Below, one piece after another: positions 1-6,459 of a stretch of 22,876 nucleotides of DNA; positions within the stretch are counted from its first letter, which is position 1, and each line of letters begins with the position of its first letter. A program made the translations under genes and the position numbers. A model generated the notes under the pieces. It was not told the origin of the DNA. It saw only the letters and a list, made by a program, of their open reading frames with translations, and ran no database searches. The stretch is from a virus. Where the stretch lies: the IMG/VR virus record IMGVR_UViG_3300009184_000230, positions 1 through 22,876 of that record; one strand, written 5' to 3'.

Positions 1-1
1 C

Positions 2-310
2 AAGGCAGTTTCAGAACTAGGCTCAACAGTTACAACAGCCTTTAGCGACATTACAGCAATCATCAAGTCACTAGCAGATGCAAACGCATCACTAGTTGCT
101 GACGTTGCTGAACTAAAAAAGTCTCTCGGACACGTTACTACCGTAGTAACTGAAACTGAGACAAATCTTGGAAAGCGTATTGACGCAGTAGAAGCAGACA
201 CCGCTTTCCGTAAGTCTGGTGACCTCGGTGAGGTCATTCAGGAACCAGTACTGGTGGAAAAATCAGTATGGGGCGGAAGTTTCCTCACAACATCCGATTT
301 ACTAAAATAA
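2..310 (+). CDS. C-terminal end of a capsid protease/scaffold-like protein (partial)
   Basis: The frame starting at base 2 is open from the left edge to TAA at 308-310 and gives about 102 residues; the start lies outside the window. The visible part is rich in Ala, Val, Glu, Leu and Lys with a heptad-like pattern (ADVAELKKSLGHV, then TETNLGKRIDAVEAD), so it probably forms a coiled coil, and it ends in a more ordered tail with SVWGGSF. It lies 23 bases before the major capsid start. In HK97-type phages this place is usually held by a prohead protease, a scaffold, or a protease with a C-terminal scaffold domain, and helical coiled-coil tails fit a scaffold that guides capsid assembly. No catalytic residues are visible here, so the protease part is inference from position only. 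A portal-associated or minor head protein remains possible. Confidence 0.55.
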   Translation, partial: KAVSELGSTVTTAFSDITAIIKSLADANASLVADVAELKKSLGHVTTVVTETETNLGKRIDAVEADTAFRKSGDLGEVIQEPVLVEKSVWGGSFLTTSDLLK

Positions 311-316
311 TTCACT

Positions 317-323
317 AGGAGGT
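317..323 (+). promoter_or_regulatory. Strong ribosome binding site that fixes the capsid gene start
   Basis: AGGAGGT lies 10 bases before ATG 334. A GTG at 322-324 in the same frame would give four extra residues, but it overlaps this Shine-Dalgarno sequence and has none of its own, so ATG 334 is the likely start. Confidence 0.85.
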
Positions 324-333
324 GAAAAATAAA

Positions 334-1497
334 ATGTCAGAAGAAATTATCAAAAATATGCCTTCAGGTGCGTCTCCAGTTTCTGGATACCCTAACGCTG
401 AAGGTGCTTTCGGTACATCAGACAGCGTGTCAAGCGGCACAGGAGCGTTCTCAGAAAACGGAACTTTCCTAGGCAACAGCCCAACTGCTAACTTTGGTGT
501 AACAACAGGTGCAAACGGTGTAAACCCATCTAGCACTGCGAACAACAACTATCCAGGTACTGGTATCCTACGCCCTGAACAGGCAAGACGATTTATCGAC
601 TATGTTTGGGACGCAACCACACTTGCACAGGACGGTCGCAGAGTTACAATGAGAGCAAACACAATGGAGTTGGAGAAGATTAACGTGGGAGACCGTGTTA
701 TTCGTGCTGCAAACCAGGGTGTTTCAACATACACTAACACAGGTGCAACTTTCTCAAAGGTTGAACTTACCACTAAGAAGATTCGTCTAGACTGGGAAGT
801 TTCTGCGGAGACACTCGAAGATAACATCGAGGGTGCTGCTCTAGAGGACCACCTAGTTCGTCTAATGACTAATGCTTTCGGTAACGACATCGAAGACCTA
901 GCCATTAACGGTGACGGTTCAACAGGTTCGTTCCTAAGCATTATGAATGGATTCATTAACTTGGAGAAGACTAGCCCTAGCGTTAGTTCTGGTAACAACC
1001 CTGGAAGTGCACACGAAGTTATCAACTCAACTCTAGTTGGAAGCAACACTGCGTTCACTGATTGGACTACTGAAAGACTACAAGCACTTATCTTGGCTAT
1101 GCCTCGCAGATACCGTGCCATCACAAATGGACTAAAGTTCTATGCTGGTACAGACACATTTGCTAACATCGTTAAGAATAATGCTACAGTCTACTCAACC
1201 ATTGGTTCTACCGAAAACACTCGTAATGAGTTCATCGGTGGTGCAAACCAGACCTTTGGTGGAGCACGTCAGACTCGTGTTCTAGGTGTACCTGTTCTTG
1301 AAGTTCCTTACTACCCTGCAGGATTCGTTGACCTAACGTTCCCACAGAACCGTATTTGGGGCTTCCAGAGAGATATCACTGTGAACCGTTTCTATGTACC
1401 AAAGAAGGACACTGTAGAATATACAGTATTCGTTCGCTTTGGAATTGCATGGGAAGAACTGGATGCAGTTGCATTCGCAGACACAACAACAGACTAA
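334..1497 (+). CDS. Major capsid protein, HK97-like fold
   Basis: 387 residues from ATG 334. The first ~80 residues are low-complexity, rich in Gly, Ser, Asn and Thr, as in a flexible N-terminal arm. From about residue 86 the pattern is that of the HK97 phage capsid family: a helical stretch (FIDYVWDATTLAQ), then a beta-rich section, then the typical KIRLDWEVSAETLEDNIEG followed by a long helix (EDHLVRLMTNAFGNDIEDLA) and the NGDG turn. The C-terminal half ends with the FVRFGIAWEELDAVAF strand region expected near the end of this family. It is predicted to form the icosahedral shell. Codon choice differs from the neck genes: it favours C-ending codons (AAC, TTC, ATC) and CGT, as expected for a very highly expressed protein. 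A strong RBS precedes it and an intrinsic terminator follows it. No separate decoration gene is obvious between it and the connector apart from the next small gene. Confidence 0.9.
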   Translation: MSEEIIKNMPSGASPVSGYPNAEGAFGTSDSVSSGTGAFSENGTFLGNSPTANFGVTTGANGVNPSSTANNNYPGTGILRPEQARRFIDYVWDATTLAQDGRRVTMRANTMELEKINVGDRVIRAANQGVSTYTNTGATFSKVELTTKKIRLDWEVSAETLEDNIEGAALEDHLVRLMTNAFGNDIEDLAINGDGSTGSFLSIMNGFINLEKTSPSVSSGNNPGSAHEVINSTLVGSNTAFTDWTTERLQALILAMPRRYRAITNGLKFYAGTDTFANIVKNNATVYSTIGSTENTRNEFIGGANQTFGGARQTRVLGVPVLEVPYYPAGFVDLTFPQNRIWGFQRDITVNRFYVPKKDTVEYTVFVRFGIAWEELDAVAFADTTTD

Positions 1498-1522
1498 TTC
1501 TGTTTAGTGTCACCCTTTGATT

Positions 1523-1553
1523 GGGGGTAGGGATTTATTTCTCTACCCCCTTT
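1523..1553 (+). terminator. Rho-independent terminator after the capsid gene
   Basis: GGGGGTAG (1523-1530) pairs perfectly with CTACCCCC (1543-1550). Three further pairs (one G-T wobble) close a six-base loop at 1534-1539, and TTTCT follows the stem. It lies 25 bases after the capsid stop and before the next promoter, so it probably separates capsid transcription from the downstream neck operon. Confidence 0.85.
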
Positions 1554-1564
1554 CTATATTTATC

Positions 1565-1573
1565 TGGTATAAT
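1565..1573 (+). promoter_or_regulatory. Extended -10 promoter (TGG-TATAAT) for the post-capsid operon
   Basis: A perfect TATAAT at 1568-1573 is preceded by TGG, giving an extended -10. No good -35 is seen, which extended -10 promoters can do without. It lies between the terminator and an AAGGAGG (1586-1592) ahead of ATG 1600. Closely related sequences occur at 4809, 5693 and 6426. Confidence 0.7.
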
Positions 1574-1599
1574 TAAAATAAATCTAAGGAGGATTTATC

Positions 1600-1995
1600 A
1601 TGGCTGAAGAAAAAAAGACATCTACCCCAAAGCCTGTTGTTGAAGATGCAGTTGTAGAAACAGTTGCAGAAGCAGTAGCAGAAGTAGTTGAGGAAAAGGT
1701 TATCGTAGCACCAGAACCAACAAGAGACGTTCCTACATTAGGACATAATGCAGATGGCGTAATTGGTTCAACAACCACAAATGCTGGAAAAGCAAAGGTA
1801 GAAAAGAAAGAGGTTGAAGAAGTAGCAGCAGTTACAAAGATTGCACTATTCTCAACACGCAACGTATACGCAGACGGTTTTGGAAAGATTAATGTTGGAT
1901 ACAACATTGTTCCAAAGAAGTATGCAGACTTCTGGACAACACAAAAAGGCATTCGCCTATGTACTCCAGAAGAAGTAGCGGAGGCATTTGCCTAA
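1600..1995 (+). CDS. Small post-capsid structural protein with acidic N-terminus
   Basis: 131 residues; start supported by AAGGAGG with a 7-base spacer. Residues 1-75 are low-complexity, with Val/Glu/Ala repeats (VVETVAEAVAEVVEEKV) that could form a helix or stay disordered. Residues ~80-131 form a compact domain with the pattern KIALFSTRNVYADGFGKINV, then GYNIV, a Trp-containing segment (ADFWTTQKGIRL) and a CTPEEVAEAF ending. From memory, a domain of this kind (N-V/I ... GYNIV ... W ... VR ... TPEEV) often follows the capsid gene in actinobacterial phages. Its precise role is unknown to me; capsid decoration or head completion is a guess from position. It is the first gene of the neck transcription unit and its stop codon directly abuts the next ATG. 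Confidence 0.75.
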   Translation: MAEEKKTSTPKPVVEDAVVETVAEAVAEVVEEKVIVAPEPTRDVPTLGHNADGVIGSTTTNAGKAKVEKKEVEEVAAVTKIALFSTRNVYADGFGKINVGYNIVPKKYADFWTTQKGIRLCTPEEVAEAFA

Positions 1996-3153
1996 ATGGA
2001 GGTTTTGAGAGTTCCACCTTATCCAATTATAACTAAATGGGATGTGCCAGCGGCTAACACTGCATATTCTGTTTATGTAGAGGATTTGGTGGACCACTCA
2101 TTTGAAACATCTACGCTTACTTCAGATGCAAATAAACAGATATCATATACCTTATCACGTTCAAAAGTACAGTATGACCGTGAATTTTTGTTTAAGGTGA
2201 CAGATTCAAGTGGAGAATTAGTTATAGACGATAACCTAAGCGTCTATCGTCCATATGTTAATCCAAACACACTAGCATCTACAGCAGATGAAATCGCTGA
2301 ATACAAAAAATGGGAAATTATTGCAAGGTCAATTATTGATGGTTATATTCTAGACCATTCTGCAAATGGAGATGCTTTTTATAATCACAAACTTGTTATC
2401 GTCAAAGAAGGTCAGGGTGGAGATTATTTTCCAATCTGGCATAATGTAAACAAAGTTTTAAAAGTATATGAGAACAATGTTCTTATTTATAATGGTGAAG
2501 ATTTTGCCATAACACTACCAACTCAAACACCTACAACATCTTCTGGAACTGTCACACTAACAACACCAATTGCTCATGGATATGAGGTTGGAGACGTAGT
2601 CACTATTTCTGCAGTTGTTCCTACAGGATACCGTGGAAGATTTGTTATTACAGCGGTTCCAACAGCAACATCTTTTAGTTTTGCAAATGCAACAACAGGA
2701 AATATAACTACTGCTGGAACAGTCATTAGAACTTGGGAATACGAATACAAAACATTGCTAGATAACTCTGCTATTGCTAGGGTAGAGGCAAATGGAATAT
2801 ACAATAGAAACGAATCAACTCCACTAAGGCTTCCAGGAGCCTCTGGAGATTTAGCGGTACATGCTGGACAAAGAACTGGATATGCAGCATTTGCAGAAGG
2901 AAGTGACTTCACTTTCATCCTTGACGCTGGCTATAAGACTATTCCACCAGATGTTGAAAGGGCAGCAACAATTTTAATAGAAGAACTAAAATGTGGGTCA
3001 AACGATTATTACAAACGTTTTGTGACTCAGTACAGCACAGACCAATTTGATATTAGATTTGCTCCACAATTTTTGGAGGGAACTGGCAACATGCTTGTTG
3101 ATAAGATTCTTAACAACTATAAGGGCAATGTCTTCAAGCCAGCAATACTATAA
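1996..3153 (+). CDS. Head-tail connector/adaptor-like protein with an inserted beta domain
   Basis: 385 residues. ATG 1996 follows the previous TAA without a gap, and GGAGG (1980-1984) serves as RBS. Residues 1-80 are beta-rich and immunoglobulin-like in pattern (YSVYVEDLVDHSFETSTLTS). Residues ~90-120 contain a helix (ADEIAEYKKWEIIARSIIDG), and residues ~310-385 contain helices with VERAATILIEELKCGSNDYY and a C-terminal segment ending in a VDKILNNYKG helix. Helices of this kind plus the position between capsid and tail genes fit the adaptor ring that sits on the portal (gp6/gp15-like connector). An extra beta domain sits at about residues 182-244 and is listed separately. The assignment rests mainly on gene order; a capsid fibre or head-decoration role cannot be excluded. 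Its TAA overlaps the next ATG by one base. Confidence 0.65.
   Translation: MEVLRVPPYPIITKWDVPAANTAYSVYVEDLVDHSFETSTLTSDANKQISYTLSRSKVQYDREFLFKVTDSSGELVIDDNLSVYRPYVNPNTLASTADEIAEYKKWEIIARSIIDGYILDHSANGDAFYNHKLVIVKEGQGGDYFPIWHNVNKVLKVYENNVLIYNGEDFAITLPTQTPTTSSGTVTLTTPIAHGYEVGDVVTISAVVPTGYRGRFVITAVPTATSFSFANATTGNITTAGTVIRTWEYEYKTLLDNSAIARVEANGIYNRNESTPLRLPGASGDLAVHAGQRTGYAAFAEGSDFTFILDAGYKTIPPDVERAATILIEELKCGSNDYYKRFVTQYSTDQFDIRFAPQFLEGTGNMLVDKILNNYKGNVFKPAIL
2539..2727 (+). other. Inserted small beta-barrel-like domain in the connector
   Basis: Residues ~182-244 read as a self-contained beta unit: VTLTTPIAHGYEVGDVVTIS, then YRGRFVITAV, TSFSFANATTG and TAGTVI. The HGY-x-GD-V-I pattern followed by G-x-F-x-V and T-x-F-x-F resembles the small barrel that databases often label FCCH-like in phage structural proteins (from memory). 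A related unit occurs in the last tail protein at residues ~733-806. Probably a surface-exposed add-on. Confidence 0.5.
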
Positions 3154-3599
3154 TGATATGCGAAACCACAGACTTTACATATCCACTACTTGCTGATATT
3201 TACTATCCAATAGTAGAAACTGGGGCTTATGGTAACACAAAGAAGCAATGGATTTTAGATAAAACAGTTGCTTGTTTTTTTAATGTGGCAGGTAGCAAAT
3301 ATAAACAAGATGTTAATACTGAAGCAAACATCAACATAAGTAATTCTATCATTGGCAGACTTAGAAACGACCCAACAATCTCTAGCACGGACACACTATA
3401 TTCTATTACAAATATTGTTATTACTAATATTAGAAGTTCCGATGGATACACAATTTATAACGAGTCTGCTGGACCACGTTCTGGTAGTTCAACACTCTTT
3501 GAAATATCAACAATAAACCCTATAGTTGGTCCTTTTGGAAAGGTAGAATATTACAAAGTCATGCTCAGACGTTCTGAGAATCAGGCGGTAGACCTTTGA
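3153..3599 (+). CDS. Probable head-closure / head-tail joining protein
   Basis: 148 residues; ATG overlaps the preceding stop by one base (TAATG), so translation is probably coupled. The sequence is beta-rich without membrane segments or a signal peptide. It begins with ETTDFTYPLLADIYYPIVET and contains a GNTKKQWILDKTVACFFN stretch, like the small barrel of stopper proteins that take a short description of the form 'A.....G..KK.W......'. It lies between the connector and two tail-completion-like genes, where SPP1 gp16-like head-closure proteins are found. I do not recognise the family with certainty; the call is by position, size and predicted beta content. The next gene starts inside its stop codon. 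Confidence 0.5.
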   Translation: MICETTDFTYPLLADIYYPIVETGAYGNTKKQWILDKTVACFFNVAGSKYKQDVNTEANINISNSIIGRLRNDPTISSTDTLYSITNIVITNIRSSDGYTIYNESAGPRSGSSTLFEISTINPIVGPFGKVEYYKVMLRRSENQAVDL

Positions 3600-4276
3600 T
3601 AATTGACTTTAAAACAGATAATTTAGTAAATAGCCTAAATAATATTGCCAAATATTCTATTGGATTTTTAGAAGGTGTAGATGCTGGAAAAGCAAAATTT
3701 ATGGATAATCTAGGAGCAACAGTTTTAGAATCACTAAAAAACTTTATAGACTCTAATGCTAGAGTAAGTCCAGAAACACTTCACCATGTTTATGAGTGGT
3801 ACGAAACAGGAAGCCCACAAGCAAGACTATTTGATTTAGAATATATTGTAAATAACAATAGTCTAATATCTTTTAGTTATACACTGTCACAATCTAATTC
3901 ACTTTCTAAAGGTTCAACAACACCATTTTATAATAAAGCAACTATTATGGAGAATGGGTCTCCAATAACAATAAAGCCAAAAAAAGGTGGTGTCTTATCT
4001 TTTAATGATAATGGAGAACAAGTATTTACTAAAAAACCAATTTTTGTCGAGAATCCAGGAGGACCTGCAACAGAAGGTGGATTTGAAAATACACTTAAAG
4101 ATTTCTTTGATAACTATTTTTCTCAATCTTTTTTAATATCTAGTGGTTTAGGAGAACATTTTAAAGATGTAAGAACTTATAAACAAAATTTTGCTTCTGG
4201 TTCAAAACAGGGAAAGCCTTTGGGATTTAAAATTGGATACGAGTGGATATCTAAAGGTGGTAGAATTGAAGAATGA
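3596..4276 (+). CDS. Neck / tail-completion protein (HK97 gp10-like), TTG start
   Basis: 226 residues. The only usable start near the front is TTG 3596, overlapping the TGA of the previous gene; AGGCGG at 3583-3588 gives an RBS with good spacing, and the first in-frame ATG is about 35 codons later, inside a well-formed N-terminal helix. The N-terminal third is helical (LVNSLNNIAKYSIGFLEGVD and FMDNLGATVLESLKNFID). It is followed by ETLHHVYEWYETGSPQARLF, a motif I associate with neck or minor capsid proteins of the HK97 gp10 type in actinophages, and by a beta-rich region with FVENPGG. The C-terminal part has a helix with LKDFFDNYF. Such proteins complete the connector or the tail end. It is followed by a 4-base ATGA overlap with the next gene. 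Confidence 0.6.
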   Translation: MIIDFKTDNLVNSLNNIAKYSIGFLEGVDAGKAKFMDNLGATVLESLKNFIDSNARVSPETLHHVYEWYETGSPQARLFDLEYIVNNNSLISFSYTLSQSNSLSKGSTTPFYNKATIMENGSPITIKPKKGGVLSFNDNGEQVFTKKPIFVENPGGPATEGGFENTLKDFFDNYFSQSFLISSGLGEHFKDVRTYKQNFASGSKQGKPLGFKIGYEWISKGGRIEE

Positions 4277-4797
4277 GTAAAACATCTATTTTAAATACCC
4301 CAGTACTTTGGGTAAATGCTTACTTGCAGGAAAAGTTAGAAGACCTAGGTTTTGAGACAGTGCCATTCTTTCCAACTACTCCATCTACAATTAACGATTT
4401 AACAGAGTTTTTTCCTCCAGGTGGGGTTATGTGTACCTATGACAGAATGATGAGAATGCGTAAAGGTCCATTTCCACACATTAAATGTGAGCAACTTCTT
4501 TACTATTTCTATGCTACAGCAGAAAACTCTACTATTAACATGGTTAAAATCACTGAAAAAGTAAACAGACTTATGGATGGCGAAGACGAAACAGCCCAGG
4601 ACCTAAATGATTGGTGCATTAAACATGGACCTATTACGGTAGAGGGTGTAAGTCTTGAGCCAAACTTTAGGTTTCATAGTTTTAAAGTCTTTCAATTACA
4701 AGAAACAAGAGATATCATCAACTTTGCTTCAGCCAGAACCTATGGCGGTAATAAAATTGTTATCTACTACGACTACACAATGCTAGAATTAGAGTAG
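4273..4797 (+). CDS. Probable tail terminator protein
   Basis: 174 residues; ATG overlaps the previous TGA (ATGA), with AAAGGTGG 12 bases upstream. The sequence is alpha/beta: an N-terminal helix (VLWVNAYLQEKLEDLGF), a strand-rich part with FPPGGVMCTYDRMMRMRKGP and CEQLLYYFYATAEN, a helix (KITEKVNRLMDGEDE), and a C-terminal strand series with GGNKIVIYYDYTMLELE. The helix-strand layout, size and place just before the tube gene match tail terminators (gpU / gp17-like), which cap the tube and stop its growth. No catalytic residues are expected. It is the last gene of the overlapping neck cluster before an independent promoter. Confidence 0.65.
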   Translation: MSKTSILNTPVLWVNAYLQEKLEDLGFETVPFFPTTPSTINDLTEFFPPGGVMCTYDRMMRMRKGPFPHIKCEQLLYYFYATAENSTINMVKITEKVNRLMDGEDETAQDLNDWCIKHGPITVEGVSLEPNFRFHSFKVFQLQETRDIINFASARTYGGNKIVIYYDYTMLELE

Positions 4798-4808
4798 TCA
4801 TAAAACTA

Positions 4809-4817
4809 TGCTATAAT
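4809..4817 (+). promoter_or_regulatory. Extended -10 promoter (TGC-TATAAT) for the tail tube gene
   Basis: TATAAT at 4812-4817 is preceded by TGC. The -10 lies in a short inverted repeat (CTATA at 4811-4815 with TATAG downstream). It would give a leader of about 50 bases before ATG 4874. No clear -35 is present. Confidence 0.7.
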
Positions 4818-4873
4818 TATATAGAGGAAACACCGAACCACAAAATTCATAAATGAAAGATGGTGAAATAAAT

Positions 4874-5632
4874 ATGGCATATACAAGAGGCTCAAACGCT
4901 AACATTATCGTTGGTGCAGCAGCACTATTCGTAACAGTAGACACTAACCAGGGTCTAACTAAGGCAAGCATCCCTACGTTCATTGATGGTGAATCTTACA
5001 AAGAAACACTATCACTTCGTTATTCAGATGTTTTCCGTAACGTTGGATACACAAACAACGGTGTTGAAATCTCATTTGCTCCAGACTTTGGAGAGGTTAT
5101 GGTAGACCAACTACTAGATACCGCTAAACTGTTCAAGCAGGGAATGAAGGTTACACTAAAGACAACTCTAGCCGAAGCAACCTTGGAGAACCTTCTCCTA
5201 GCAATTGCTGGCAAGACATCTGACTTTGGTACACTCAACCTAGGTACTCAGACAGAAACTAATAGACTAGTTACTCTGGGTAATCCAACAACAGTAGTAA
5301 CTGCTGCAACAAACGCAGGAGTTACAACTTCTGGAACAGATACCAACAAATTCCTAGATATTACTTCAGGCGACCTTGGGGACTACCCAATCGAACGTGG
5401 TATTATCGCAGTAGGTCCAGGAACTGGAAACCTATCAGGAGTTGGTAACGCAGGTACATCAGACACACTAAGCAACCAAGCAGAGCGTGTTTACATTGCA
5501 TACCGTGCTATCTCAATCGATAGTGTAACAGTATCAGCAAAGCGTGATTCAGCAACATCCTTCGAAGTATCGTTCCGTCTGCTTCCAGACAACAACGGTG
5601 CTTACGGACGTATCGTTGACCGTTCATACTAA
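4874..5632 (+). CDS. Major tail tube protein
   Basis: 252 residues from ATG 4874. An in-frame ATG at 4853 would add seven residues but has no Shine-Dalgarno sequence; GGTGA at 4862-4866 sits 7 bases before 4874, so I prefer the shorter form. The protein begins MAYTRGSNANIIVGAAALFV and is beta-rich with a central loop-like Gly/Thr/Asn-rich insert (residues ~125-195). The C-terminal section runs SVTVSAKRDSATSFEVSFRL and then DNNGAYGRIVDRSY. A middle helix with FGEVMVDQLLDTAKLFKQG fits the tube protein fold. Size, position between tail terminator and chaperones, its own promoter and terminator, and a capsid-like preference for C-ending codons all indicate the abundant tube subunit that stacks around the tape measure. 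Confidence 0.85.
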   Translation: MAYTRGSNANIIVGAAALFVTVDTNQGLTKASIPTFIDGESYKETLSLRYSDVFRNVGYTNNGVEISFAPDFGEVMVDQLLDTAKLFKQGMKVTLKTTLAEATLENLLLAIAGKTSDFGTLNLGTQTETNRLVTLGNPTTVVTAATNAGVTTSGTDTNKFLDITSGDLGDYPIERGIIAVGPGTGNLSGVGNAGTSDTLSNQAERVYIAYRAISIDSVTVSAKRDSATSFEVSFRLLPDNNGAYGRIVDRSY

Positions 5633-5657
5633 AATTAAATAATAACTGAATATCGTT

Positions 5658-5693
5658 GAGACTGCCCTAGGGATTCCTGGGGCAGTTTCTTTT
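5658..5693 (+). terminator. Rho-independent terminator after the tail tube gene
   Basis: ACTGCCC (5661-5667) pairs with GGGCAGT (5680-5686). The stem continues inward through a T-G wobble plus A-T, G-C, G-C pairs to a GATT loop (5672-5675), and the outer GAG/TTC can extend it. The T-rich tail runs 5686-5693 and leads directly into the next promoter. Confidence 0.9.
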
Positions 5694-5701
5694 GCTATAA
5701 T
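5693..5701 (+). promoter_or_regulatory. Extended -10 promoter (TGC-TATAAT) giving a likely leaderless transcript
   Basis: TATAAT at 5696-5701 with TGC in front. The ATG of the next gene begins at 5708, only six bases after the hexamer, which is where transcription normally starts. The mRNA would therefore begin at or next to the A of the start codon. There is no Shine-Dalgarno sequence; the terminator hairpin occupies the space where a -35 would be. Confidence 0.75.
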
Positions 5702-5707
5702 AGAGAT

Positions 5708-6418
5708 ATGCCTACAACAATATACGAAACACATGAACTAGAATTAATAGATGGAACTATCTTAGAAATGTCTCCTCTTAAGATTAAATATTTAAAACAA
5801 TTTATGGATAAGTTTGATTTAATTAAGGAATGCAAAACCGATGAAGAGTCTATTTCTGTTCTTGTGGATTGTGTAAGAATATCAATGAAGCAATTTCATC
5901 CAGTGTTAAAAACTATTGAAGATGTAGAAGATAGTATAGACCTTCCAACAATATATAAAATTATTGATATATGTGCTGGAGTAAAGATGAATAAAGAAGC
6001 CCAAGACAAAAATGATGCATCAGAAATAAAACCAGCAAAGAAAGAAAATAGTTGGGATAGTCTGGATTTGGTAAAATTAGAGTCCGAAATTTTTGTGCTC
6101 GGTGCTTGGAAAAACTTTGACGAATTAGAGTCAAGCATATCTATGCCAGAACTAATGGCTATTCTTGAATCAATAAGAGAACTAGACTATAATGAAAAAA
6201 AGTTTCTTGCTGCGATGCAAGGAGTAGACCTAGATGAATCAAAGAATAAGAATGAACCAGACCCTTGGGAGGCAATGAAAGCCAGGGTAGCGGCACAAGT
6301 ATCTGGTATTGGCAATGGAGACCCTAATGACGTTACATCGTTGCAAGGACAAAAAGCACAACAGTATGGCTTCGGTATCGGCATGGGCCTTGAGTACGAA
6401 GTTATTACCAAAGACTAG
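5708..6418 (+). CDS. Tail assembly chaperone, long form
   Basis: 236 residues. The N-terminal ~97 residues are paralogous to the next gene, sharing M-TTI-ET, E-L-DGT, PLKI, FM-KF, MKQ, DLPT-YKI and G-K, which also confirms the start codon despite the absence of an RBS. After a charged linker (residues ~98-115) comes a C-terminal domain with LGAWKNFDELESSISMPELM, FLAAMQGVDLDE, DPWEAMKARVAAQVSG, GDPNDVTSLQGQKA and GFGIGMGLEYE. Such a pair of domains corresponds to the long product (gpGT-like) of siphovirus tail chaperone genes, which binds the tape measure and recruits tube protein and is not part of the finished tail. Here it is encoded in one unbroken frame. I see no canonical slippery heptamer at the domain boundary. 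The gene is probably translated from a leaderless message. Confidence 0.8.
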   Translation: MPTTIYETHELELIDGTILEMSPLKIKYLKQFMDKFDLIKECKTDEESISVLVDCVRISMKQFHPVLKTIEDVEDSIDLPTIYKIIDICAGVKMNKEAQDKNDASEIKPAKKENSWDSLDLVKLESEIFVLGAWKNFDELESSISMPELMAILESIRELDYNEKKFLAAMQGVDLDESKNKNEPDPWEAMKARVAAQVSGIGNGDPNDVTSLQGQKAQQYGFGIGMGLEYEVITKD

Positions 6419-6425
6419 TTGTTTA

Positions 6426-6434
6426 TGTTATAAT
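6426..6434 (+). promoter_or_regulatory. Extended -10 promoter (TGT-TATAAT) for the short chaperone
   Basis: TATAAT at 6429-6434 with TGT in front, in the 41-base gap between the two chaperone genes. AAGGAGG (6449-6455) lies 4 bases before ATG 6460. The sequence ATGTTATAATTAT closely matches the tube promoter ATGCTATAATTAT. Confidence 0.7.
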
Positions 6435-6459
6435 TATTAAGAAACCATAAGGAGGATTC

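Noticed and set aside
322-333. GTG 322 as the capsid start, adding four residues
   Set aside because: The GTG lies in the Shine-Dalgarno sequence that serves ATG 334 and has no RBS of its own.
600-1124. 174-residue minus-strand reading frame opposite the capsid gene
   Set aside because: Lies wholly opposite a well-supported gene, has no RBS or neighbours on its strand, and its composition is that of a reverse-complement shadow. The same applies to other minus-strand frames, e.g. 7673-8197, 9107-9682 and 14066-14515.
4853-4873. ATG 4853 as the tail tube start
   Set aside because: No Shine-Dalgarno sequence in range, whereas GGTGA is well placed for ATG 4874; not fully excluded since both are in frame.
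6003-6062. Programmed frameshift in the linker of the long chaperone (A-rich stretch AAAGAAAGAAAATAG)
   Set aside because: The -1 frame does reach a TAG soon after, but no heptamer fits the X-XXY-YYZ rule and a separate short-form gene already exists downstream.
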